A stretch of 6,399 nucleotides of DNA from Methanobacterium sp. PtaU1.Bin242 (lineage in GTDB: Archaea; Methanobacteriota; Methanobacteria; Methanobacteriales; Methanobacteriaceae). How positions within the stretch are numbered: the stretch's first letter is position 1; each line of letters starts with the position of its first letter. This document shows, piece after piece, positions 1 through 5,016 of this stretch. The stretch covers positions 1-6,399 of the forward strand of contig MVQZ01000187.1 of the NCBI GenBank assembly GCA_002067565.1. The letters are read 5' to 3'. The notes below the pieces were generated by a model. It made no database searches. It saw nothing but the letters and a program-made list of their open reading frames with translations, and had not been told where the DNA came from. A program made the translations under genes and the position numbers.

Positions 1-294
1 TATTTGAAGGTCTATAGTACCATGAGAATAATTCTTATTTGATTCTATTAAAAAAGCAACGTAATTATCCAATGTTTCAGTAAGCCACCAGTCAAATTCC
101 GGAACTCTTTCCCTCAGTTCCTTACGTTGAATATCGTAAATTTCAGTTGTTGTTTTCCCTGTAAAATTGCAAAATTTCCGCCATGCATACAAATAACTAT
201 CTATAGTTGATTCTGATCGTTTTTTCTTCTTATTTAAGAATTTTTGCATCCTATCATCATTTAAAATATCTTCTAAATCAAACTCCACAGACAT
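1..294 (-). CDS. Tyrosine recombinase/integrase, N-terminal part only (runs off left edge)
   Basis: An open frame runs from an ATG at 294 to the window edge, 98 codons without a stop. Residues 1-28 are charged and end in a lysine-rich stretch (KKKKR, 22-26). Residues 29-48 (STIDSYLYAWRKFCNFTGKT) and the following helical segment to about residue 92, with SHGTI at 90-94, match the pattern of the SAM-like core-binding domain at the N-terminus of archaeal phage-type integrases. In that family this domain grips DNA, while a C-terminal domain carrying R-H-R-Y residues cuts and rejoins it; that domain would lie outside the window, so catalysis cannot be judged. A GTGAT sequence 3 bases before the ATG complements the 3' end of archaeal 16S rRNA and supports this start. 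It is divergent from the gene at 458. The family call is by pattern recognition and moderately strong. Confidence 0.72.
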   Translation of the reverse strand, partial: MSVEFDLEDILNDDRMQKFLNKKKKRSESTIDSYLYAWRKFCNFTGKTTTEIYDIQRKELRERVPEFDWWLTETLDNYVAFLIESNKNYSHGTIDLQI

Positions 295-322
295 ATTATC
301 ACTAAAATATTATATGTCATTC

Positions 323-331
323 ATAATATAA
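323..331 (-). promoter_or_regulatory. Candidate TATA box for the integrase gene
   Basis: The minus strand reads TTATATTAT here, centred about 33 bases before the integrase ATG. With an archaeal spacing of about 26 bases, transcription would start near 301, giving a very short leader. A second A+T box (CATATAATATT, 306-316) is too close to the ATG unless translation starts further inside the gene. In such A+T-rich DNA this is only suggestive. Confidence 0.3.
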
Positions 332-424
332 GAAAGTTCTCCTTAAAGATAAACCTCTTCATAAGAACTCCTTTATTAGGGATAAGCTCATATTTGTGAT
401 ATAATTTTCTTTGTGCAGAAACAA

Positions 425-436
425 AATAATATTATT
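425..436 (+). promoter_or_regulatory. Candidate TATA box for the 458-964 gene (leaderless start)
   Basis: AATAATATTATT is a perfect 12-bp palindrome centred about 27 bases before the ATG at 458, the usual archaeal distance from TATA box to transcription start. Transcription would then begin at or just before the ATG. This fits the absence of any Shine-Dalgarno sequence before this gene. A second candidate, GATATAATT near 399-407, would give a leader of about 30 bases. Confidence 0.4.
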
Positions 437-457
437 CTCCTTTATTAATAACATAAC

Positions 458-964
458 ATGGAAAATCTATGCTATGTAAATTATCCCTGGTGGATCGTCC
501 TACTATCCAACCTGGTTTCATTATCCATTTACATTATAGGTGCCTATATTTTCCTCAACTTAGGATTGATTTTTACCATATTGTACCTTTTATATTGCTT
601 TATTTTAGAAATCAGACTGTTAAAAGAAGGTTGTGTTAACTGTTATTATTATGGTAAAGTCTGTGGTTTTGGTAAAGGCAAGTTAAGTGCTTTGTTTTTT
701 AAAAGAGGAGATCCTTCCCGGTTTTCTCAGCATGAAATAAGCTGGAAAGACATGATCCCAGATATGATGGTATTTATCTTCCCAATTATTGGTGGAACTG
801 TCCTATTAATCTACGATTTTTCCTGGATAACTCTATTTTTAATGGTTGTCTTGGTAATTCTTTCACTGGCTGGTAATGCATTGGTCAGAGGTTTATTAAC
901 CTGCAGTAGATGTAAACAGCGTGAATTAGGTTGTCCTGCGGAAAAGTTATTTCAGGAAAAATAA
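458..964 (+). CDS. Four-helix membrane protein with two CX2CX6C motifs, function unknown
   Basis: I cannot assign a function to this 168-aa protein. It has four hydrophobic segments in two pairs (about 13-33 and 35-55; 103-119 and 123-146). Each pair is followed directly by a CX2CX6C motif: Cys59/Cys62/Cys69 and Cys149/Cys152/Cys159. The two motifs are exactly 90 residues apart at each cysteine. The segment after the first motif is basic (GKGK, FKRGDP, 72-86), so both cysteine motifs probably face the cytoplasm. The pattern suggests a metal or Fe-S site, or redox cysteines, at the membrane surface; this is inference. The sequence resembles uncharacterised conserved membrane proteins I associate with methanogens. 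No Shine-Dalgarno is visible before the ATG (the upstream CTCCTT has the wrong polarity), so a leaderless mRNA is likely. It stands alone, the only plus-strand gene, and converges with the lipoprotein gene. Confidence 0.8.
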   Translation: MENLCYVNYPWWIVLLSNLVSLSIYIIGAYIFLNLGLIFTILYLLYCFILEIRLLKEGCVNCYYYGKVCGFGKGKLSALFFKRGDPSRFSQHEISWKDMIPDMMVFIFPIIGGTVLLIYDFSWITLFLMVVLVILSLAGNALVRGLLTCSRCKQRELGCPAEKLFQEK

Positions 965-972
965 GATGGTGT

Positions 973-1033
973 TATGTAAAGGGGATAAGTTTATACCACT
1001 CAAACAGTTCCTTACATAGTATTATGTTATTTT
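973..1033 (+). terminator. Possible terminator after the 458-964 gene
   Basis: TATGTAA (973-979) and TTACATA (1012-1018) form a 7-bp stem; after one bulged A it extends by two G-C pairs. The loop is about 27 bases long. A T-rich stretch follows (TTATTTTT near 1027-1034), and U-rich tracts are the main termination signal in archaea. It starts 9 bases after the stop codon. The large loop makes it a weak candidate. Confidence 0.35.
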
Positions 1034-1077
1034 TAGCTATTTTAATGATATGTCTATTTGATAAATAAATTAGTAAC

Positions 1078-1111
1078 AAAAAAGAATAAAAAACAGACAA
1101 AACGTCTGTTT
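1078..1111 (-). terminator. Hairpin plus U-tract terminator of the lipoprotein gene
   Basis: On the minus strand AAACAGAC (1111-1104) and GTCTGTTT (1098-1091) form a perfect 8-bp stem with a 5-base loop, followed by a T-rich run (TTTATTCTTTTTT, ending near 1078). It begins 25 bases after the lipoprotein stop codon. The T-run is present only in the minus-strand sense, so it serves that gene rather than the convergent one. Confidence 0.7.
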
Positions 1112-1135
1112 AACTATGACAATATTTCTATTCTA

Positions 1136-1798
1136 TCAACCGCTGCTTTGAGTTACTTTACCCATGCCGTTGATTTGTTGGGTGACCTGAGGATTACCCA
1201 GATAAGTTATTGAACCTCCACCATTTACAATTGCTTTAAGTGTTTGTACCACCCTCAAAGTTGTACTTCCACCACCATTAATGGTTACAGTTGCAGTTTG
1301 ACTCTCCAAGTCCTTGGCATTGATGTCACCGCCGCCGTTTACTGTGGCTATGAATTCGCTGACTTTACCCACCAGAGTCATTTTACCAACATCCACCGTG
1401 GCGGTAAGTTTACTAGCATTCAAACTGGTTACATTAGCCTCACCCAAACCTGCGACAGTAATAGTATCAAGATCTTTAACTGTAAGACGGAACTTCACCG
1501 CCCCGTTGCTAACCGAGTTACGGTTAGTGATTAATAAATGATTTCCAGTTACCACGATGTTAATGTTCTGCTTCAGATTATCATCAGCTTCCACAGTAAG
1601 TGACTCATTATCACCCTGCTGAACAATTAGAGTACCAGGACCAGCCAATGTAACTGCCGTAACTCCCTGAACATTGGTCTGACCAGTAGCATTTCCACCA
1701 GATCCTTGGCTTCCAGAACCACTCCAAGGGGTGATGCATCCCGATACAGCCACCACCAAACACAAGACCACACCCAAAACGATGAAATAACTTTTCAT
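1136..1798 (-). CDS. DUF2807-like (head GIN domain) surface lipoprotein
   Basis: The 220-aa product begins with a lysine, a hydrophobic stretch (about 4-18) and a lipobox-like V-S-G-C ending at Cys21, so it is probably exported and anchored outside the membrane through that cysteine. A Gly/Ser-rich tether (26-40) follows. From about residue 43 to the end the sequence is a run of short beta strands. NGGG turns recur at 154-157, 174-177 and 192-195, ending with GNPQV and NGMGKV (201-215). This is the pattern of DUF2807 head GIN domains, right-handed beta-solenoid proteins found in bacterial and some archaeal surface lipoproteins. Their molecular role is not settled; adhesion has been proposed. 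A strong GGAGGTAA sits 4 bases before the ATG and fixes the start. Separate promoter and terminator signals suggest a single-gene transcript. Confidence 0.88.
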   Translation of the reverse strand: MKSYFIVLGVVLCLVVAVSGCITPWSGSGSQGSGGNATGQTNVQGVTAVTLAGPGTLIVQQGDNESLTVEADDNLKQNINIVVTGNHLLITNRNSVSNGAVKFRLTVKDLDTITVAGLGEANVTSLNASKLTATVDVGKMTLVGKVSEFIATVNGGGDINAKDLESQTATVTINGGGSTTLRVVQTLKAIVNGGGSITYLGNPQVTQQINGMGKVTQSSG

Positions 1799-1802
1799 AG
1801 TA

Positions 1803-1810
1803 TTACCTCC
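1803..1810 (-). promoter_or_regulatory. Strong Shine-Dalgarno of the lipoprotein gene
   Basis: GGAGGTAA, nearly the full complement of the archaeal 16S rRNA end, lies 4 bases before the ATG at 1798. It is the best ribosome-binding site in the window, suggesting high translation of the lipoprotein. Confidence 0.85.
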
Positions 1811-1833
1811 ATGATTAAAGTTGTATAGAAGAG

Positions 1834-1850
1834 TAATAAAAATGTTTCGG
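1834..1850 (-). promoter_or_regulatory. Candidate BRE/TATA promoter of the lipoprotein gene
   Basis: The minus strand reads CCGAAAC followed by ATTTTTATTA. A purine-rich BRE-like element precedes a T/A box centred near 1838, which would place the transcription start near 1812, just before the Shine-Dalgarno. The spacing is good but the box departs from the TTTATATA consensus. Confidence 0.4.
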
Positions 1851-1898
1851 GGCTGTCTGAATCAATTAATAATTAAAAAGTTAATCTGAGCAAAGAAA

Positions 1899-2498
1899 TT
1901 AAATTTTTCCAAGTTCTTTAACCATAACCGTTCTTTTTTCATTATTATAGAACCCATTTTTAAGATAAAACATCTCGGCAGGTATTTCTTTGTTGGTTAA
2001 AAGAATTAAGCGATTATATCCGTCTTTAAGGAGATTAGTTGTCAATAAATCTAATGTTCTGGTTCCAATACCATTCCCTTGTCTTCCATTTTCCACAAAA
2101 AACTCATCCACCACGAACTCTTTTCCCATCCACCATGTTCTCTGATGTCCCAGACAGACTGCCACCATTTTTGAATCCTGACGTACCACCAATCCTTTAA
2201 AAACCGGGTTATCAATGAGTTCTTTTAAATATTTTCTGGCCTGGTAAAAGGACTTCCATTCATCATACCAGGGATATTGTGTAAAAACTTTCCGGTACAA
2301 TAACGTGCATTCATCCAGATCCTCGGGGGAAAATCCTCTAAAATCCAGCTCACTATCGAAGTAAAGCTGTTTGGAAACTTCATTATCTATGTCACCCTGG
2401 AAAAAATAATTCCAGTGATTTTTTAAACCACTGCTTTTAAAATGCTCTTTAAACTGACTATTAGTGAAATGATCTTTTATTGATGTTTTTATAGACAT
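1899..2498 (-). CDS. GNAT-family N-acetyltransferase
   Basis: A 199-aa GNAT enzyme that should transfer an acetyl group from acetyl-CoA to an amine; the substrate cannot be told. The acetyl-CoA binding motif Q/RxxGxG/A is seen as R139-Q-G-N-G-I-G145, right after a beta strand with VVDEFFVEN (129-137) and before the helix TRTLDLLTTNLL. The strand LILLTN (164-169) and the helix with the conserved aromatic near Y178 complete the fold. The FTQYPWYDEW segment (72-81) resembles GNAT members annotated as aminoglycoside 6'-acetyltransferase-like, but that similarity does not establish resistance. The first 45 residues are charged, not part of the GNAT fold, and unrecognised. The ATG at 2498 is preceded by GGATGGAT, an acceptable Shine-Dalgarno. 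No clear promoter box is visible in the 99-bp gap upstream, so read-through from the methyltransferase gene is possible. Confidence 0.85.
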   Translation of the reverse strand: MSIKTSIKDHFTNSQFKEHFKSSGLKNHWNYFFQGDIDNEVSKQLYFDSELDFRGFSPEDLDECTLLYRKVFTQYPWYDEWKSFYQARKYLKELIDNPVFKGLVVRQDSKMVAVCLGHQRTWWMGKEFVVDEFFVENGRQGNGIGTRTLDLLTTNLLKDGYNRLILLTNKEIPAEMFYLKNGFYNNEKRTVMVKELGKI

Positions 2499-2597
2499 TT
2501 TTATCCATCCCTAACACTAATTTCAAGAATTTTAGGCTTATTTTGCCCTTAACTACTCATAACACTGGTGCGGTTATTAATAAAGGGTTAACTGAAA

Positions 2598-3167
2598 TCA
2601 GGATTTTCTGGCAAAAATTATGTATAATTGATCCGGGAGAAAATCATGTTTTTGGAATGGATAAAACCCTACACTATCCATAACATCTATAAGAACATTT
2701 TCAGGAGTGTAATGTCCGAATAGTCCTGTGAAACTGAATTTTTTCTTCTTATAATCTATGATGACTATTTTTCCGCTGCTTTTTAAAAGTTTTTTAATTC
2801 CCCTGAAATACTCTGCTTGCTCTGGCAGATGATGGAACACATTCCTCAAAAAAAACAAATCCACACTACCTTCCGGTAATTCAATTCCATCTGGTCTTGC
2901 AAGTATTCCTTTCACATTCTCAATGGCTTCTTTTTCAAGATTACTTTCTATAAAATCCAGGGATCTCTGATTAACATCGATAGCATAAACCAGTCCTGTA
3001 TCTCCTACAATTTTTGAAAATTCACCGGCGAAATATCCTCCACCAGAACCTATATCTCCCACAACCATGCCTTTTTTCAGTTTAAGGTGCGTTATAACGT
3101 CTAATGGTTTATTTTTAGGTGAAGAAGCTTCTCTGTTTAACATTTTTAATCTGAATCCGGTTAACAT
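2598..3167 (-). CDS. Class I SAM-dependent methyltransferase (UbiE/Methyltransf_11-like)
   Basis: This 189-aa protein has the Rossmann-like methyltransferase signature. Motif I is VVGDIGSGGGYF (35-46), the glycine-rich SAM loop. The acidic residue that ends strand 2 is Asp64 in VYAIDVN (60-66). RPDG (91-94) and the strand SVDLFFLRNVFHHL (101-114) match motifs III and IV of UbiE-like enzymes, and KIVIIDY (133-139) is strand 5. The protein is short and ends soon after the last strands, so it has no separate substrate domain; the acceptor could be a small molecule, lipid or metalloid and cannot be named. AGGAG at 3180-3176 precedes the ATG at 3167, with TGGCTA between. Its own TATA-like sequence lies in the 55-bp gap upstream, so it may be transcribed separately from the QueG-like gene. 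Confidence 0.87.
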   Translation of the reverse strand: MLTGFRLKMLNREASSPKNKPLDVITHLKLKKGMVVGDIGSGGGYFAGEFSKIVGDTGLVYAIDVNQRSLDFIESNLEKEAIENVKGILARPDGIELPEGSVDLFFLRNVFHHLPEQAEYFRGIKKLLKSSGKIVIIDYKKKKFSFTGLFGHYTPENVLIDVMDSVGFYPFQKHDFLPDQLYIIFARKS

Positions 3168-3198
3168 TTAGCCATCTCCTGAATTTCTGGGAATAAAC

Positions 3199-3208
3199 AT
3201 TATATATG
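3199..3208 (-). promoter_or_regulatory. TATA box of the methyltransferase gene
   Basis: The minus strand reads CATATATAAT, centred about 24 bases before the Shine-Dalgarno of the methyltransferase gene. A start near 3178-3182 would give a leader of about 12-15 bases. It is one of the best TATA matches in the window and lies in a genuine intergenic gap. Confidence 0.5.
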
Positions 3209-3222
3209 TAAATAAGAAGGTG

Positions 3223-3669
3223 TTATATTGGTGCATTGGTGAGGATAGTGCCCCAATTAACTTTTGATCCTACTTCTGGGGTTATCAGTGCATTCTTTTT
3301 TATTTCTCCCATATCTGCCAAATTGGCCACCACTTCATGGAAAGATACGTTAGAATCATCATTCATTTCCTTTGATTTAGGCACAGATAAAGCTCGATAT
3401 CCTTTCTGTTCCAATAAGCTGCTTAAATGGGAGGTGATATATTTTAGTTGGCAGTTTGTTTCATTATAAGCCATATCCTCAATTTGTAATTTTTCAACTA
3501 CTTTATAGGGCATGGTAATCCCTATGGAGATTGCTCGCGGATATTCGGCAATTAATGAACTGTACTTTTCAACAATTCCGTTTTCAATTTGGGATAAATC
3601 CACCACTCCTAAAAAATAATCCTCACACTCCCCTTCTATTACATTTCTAATTACATTCTCACATTTCAT
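3223..3669 (-). CDS. Truncated QueG-like protein (N-terminal DUF1730-type domain only, no Fe-S domain)
   Basis: The 148 residues follow the N-terminal domain of QueG-like (epoxyqueuosine reductase family) proteins: LGVVDLSQI (20-28), EYPRAISIGI (42-51), GYRALSVPKS (90-99), FHEVVANLADMG (110-121) and ITPEVGSKVNWGTILTNAPI (129-148). In full-length relatives this last segment is followed by cysteine clusters binding two 4Fe-4S centres. Here a TAA follows directly, and the next 55 bases are intergenic with no room for the cysteines. The usual GWIGKN motif is also changed to GEIKKN. The protein therefore cannot be a normal iron-sulfur reductase; it is either a decayed remnant or a shortened form with another role. 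The start is well supported by GGTGA 7 bases before the ATG at 3669. It overlaps the stop of the small upstream ORF by ATGA, suggesting translational coupling. Confidence 0.68.
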   Translation of the reverse strand: MKCENVIRNVIEGECEDYFLGVVDLSQIENGIVEKYSSLIAEYPRAISIGITMPYKVVEKLQIEDMAYNETNCQLKYITSHLSSLLEQKGYRALSVPKSKEMNDDSNVSFHEVVANLADMGEIKKNALITPEVGSKVNWGTILTNAPI

Positions 3670-3746
3670 GATATCTTCACCCCTACAAATTCTTTTTTTT
3701 TAACTAATTGAACCATTAAAAAATTTTCTACTGAATTTAAACTCAT
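3666..3746 (-). CDS. Small ORF, 26 aa, coupled to the QueG-like gene
   Basis: An ATG at 3746 opens a 26-codon frame ending in TGA at 3668-3666. The ATG is preceded by AAAGGTG with 4 bases between, a good archaeal ribosome-binding site. The stop overlaps the start of the next gene as ATGA. The peptide has a hydrophobic centre (ENFLMVQLV), a lysine triplet encoded in a run of nine A (KKK, 16-18) and ends VGVKIS. I recognise no family. It could be a real small protein, a leader peptide that controls translation of the gene below, or the remnant of a longer reading frame. The following gene appears N-terminally complete against its family, so this ORF is probably not its missing start. The signals are good, but an ORF this short can arise by chance. 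Confidence 0.42.
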   Translation of the reverse strand: MSLNSVENFLMVQLVKKKEFVGVKIS

Positions 3747-3786
3747 ATTACACCTTTATATTTCCTCACATTCTTTTTTTTTCTGC

Positions 3787-3800
3787 TATTTTATGCCGTT
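3787..3800 (-). promoter_or_regulatory. Candidate promoter for the small ORF and QueG-like gene
   Basis: The minus strand reads AACGGCATAAAATA. The ATAAAATA box is centred near 3790, so transcription would start near 3765, about 19 bases before the small ORF. A second box, AAATATAAAGG near 3756-3765, would start transcription inside the small ORF and serve only the QueG-like gene. No U-rich terminator follows the ABC permease stop at 3820, so read-through from the ABC operon is also possible. Confidence 0.35.
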
Positions 3801-3819
3801 TACCTAAATTATTCTCTAT

Positions 3820-5004
3820 TTAACGGGTCATTGATTTCCGGAATAAGGGTACTGCAATGGCCATAGTGACCACCCCAAACGCTACCAGTATAAGTATTTG
3901 TGTCATTACATCCCCAATACCTGCATTTAAGAGCATTATTTTACGCATTGCATCTGCTGCATAGGTTAGAGGGATGAACTGAGATATGGTCTGCATGAAC
4001 CAGGGCATCTGCTGGATAGGATAAAAAACACCGCCCAAGAACATCATGGGAAACATCAGCAGGTTCACAATCATGGTACTGGAGGCCTGATCTCCTGACA
4101 TGGATATGGCCATTATTCCAATTCCTATAAAACTGAATATGCCCAGAAGGAGCATGAAGAACGCCAACAGGATACTTCCCTGAATGGTAACTCCAAACAG
4201 GATCATGGCTATGGCCAGTATTATAATGCACTGAATAAAACCTCTGGTACATAATGCTGCTGTTTTACCTATTATAACTGAGATCTGGCTGATTGGCGCG
4301 GATAACATTCCATCGAATGTTCCCATTTCCTTTTCTTTGGAGATGGCTTCTGGGATACCGGTCATGACACTCATCATCACTATCATGATCATCAATCCCG
4401 GTGCCAGGAAGTTGAAGTAGTTGGTCTGGCCTGGTATCGTAGTCTGAACATTCGGTATATACGGGAAGATCATGGCTTGTGGATTGACCGGCTGATTTGT
4501 TTCATTACCCAGTTTAACCACATTTGCTTCTGCTTTAATATTGTTCATACTACTTACAGTACTGGAAAGTACCTGCTGAATCTGCATTGCGCTTTGTGGG
4601 TTGCTGTTATCAATGTATACAGTGAAATCAGCGGATTTCCCACTGGTTAGATTTTCAGAAAATCCAGGGGGTAGAATAAACACACCATATATTTTTCCTT
4701 TATTTATTGCAGTTTTAGCCTCATCTATGCTGGAATAACTCTGGAAATCCATATAACTGGTATTTTTATTCATAGCTTCAAGTTGTGCTATGAATTCATT
4801 GCTTCCCTGACCCTGATCAAGGTTAACCAGTCCCATGGGCATATGTTGTTGTGTATTTCCTGAGGGAAAGATAAATCCAAACATAACCAGGAAAAGTAAT
4901 GGCATGATAAACAGGGCTGCCAGTGACATTCGGTTGCGTCTGAGTTCCAGCAAGTCTTTAGCCATCACATGATAGCTATCCTTCAATATTTTAATGACAT
5001 CCAT
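3820..5004 (-). CDS. ABC-2 type transporter membrane subunit (exporter)
   Basis: A 394-aa membrane subunit of an ABC exporter of the ABC-2 / ABC2_membrane_3 type. One helix (about 26-47, ending GFIFP) is followed by a large extracytoplasmic domain to about residue 195, rich in polar residues (QSYSSIDEAKTAINKGKIYGVF and NFTVYID-like segments typical of this family). Five further helices follow from about 200 to the end. The cytoplasmic EAISKEKEMGTFDGMLSAPIS segment after the second helix contacts the ATPase in this family, and FIPLTYAADAMR precedes the last helix. I chose the ATG at 5004 because AAGGTGA lies 5 bases upstream. A GTG at 5013 is in frame but sits inside that ribosome-binding site. 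The product pairs with the ATPase encoded just upstream; the two would form an efflux pump for a drug-like, lipid or peptide substrate not deducible here. Confidence 0.92.
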   Translation of the reverse strand: MDVIKILKDSYHVMAKDLLELRRNRMSLAALFIMPLLFLVMFGFIFPSGNTQQHMPMGLVNLDQGQGSNEFIAQLEAMNKNTSYMDFQSYSSIDEAKTAINKGKIYGVFILPPGFSENLTSGKSADFTVYIDNSNPQSAMQIQQVLSSTVSSMNNIKAEANVVKLGNETNQPVNPQAMIFPYIPNVQTTIPGQTNYFNFLAPGLMIMIVMMSVMTGIPEAISKEKEMGTFDGMLSAPISQISVIIGKTAALCTRGFIQCIIILAIAMILFGVTIQGSILLAFFMLLLGIFSFIGIGIMAISMSGDQASSTMIVNLLMFPMMFLGGVFYPIQQMPWFMQTISQFIPLTYAADAMRKIMLLNAGIGDVMTQILILVAFGVVTMAIAVPLFRKSMTR

Positions 5005-5009
5005 AAATT

Positions 5010-5016
5010 TCACCTT
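5010..5016 (-). promoter_or_regulatory. Ribosome-binding site of the permease overlapping the ATPase stop codon
   Basis: AAGGTGA here contains the TGA stop of the ATPase gene (5012-5010) and lies 5 bases before the permease ATG at 5004. A ribosome ending the ATPase covers the site, so the two subunits are probably translationally coupled. The site also decides the permease start in favour of ATG 5004 over GTG 5013. Confidence 0.75.

Noticed and set aside
321..362. A 13-codon minus-strand ORF (ATG at 362) with AAGGAG 5 bases before it, upstream of the integrase gene
   Set aside because: Too short to support, not coupled to the integrase start, and the AAGGAG is one of three chance-like copies of the same 6-mer in this gap.
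295..457. Possible att site or tRNA fragment beside the integrase gene
   Set aside because: No cloverleaf pattern, CCA end or T-loop sequence could be found.
1244..1541. Two plus-strand open frames of 75-96 codons
   Set aside because: They lie wholly opposite the lipoprotein gene, have no ribosome-binding site and no family resemblance; antisense shadows.
2546..2587. CCCTT/AAGGG inverted repeat with an inner ATAAC/GTTAT stem after the methyltransferase gene, considered as a terminator
   Set aside because: The stem is interrupted and no U-rich run follows on the minus strand, so termination is not supported.
3236..3469. Plus-strand open frame of 77 codons
   Set aside because: Antisense to the QueG-like gene with no start signals.
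3941..4252. Minus-strand open frame of 103 codons
   Set aside because: Out-of-frame shadow inside the permease gene; composition is unlike a real protein.
5010..5013. 4-bp GTGA overlap between ATPase and permease using a GTG start
   Set aside because: The GTG lies inside the AAGGTGA ribosome-binding site that serves the better-placed ATG at 5004.
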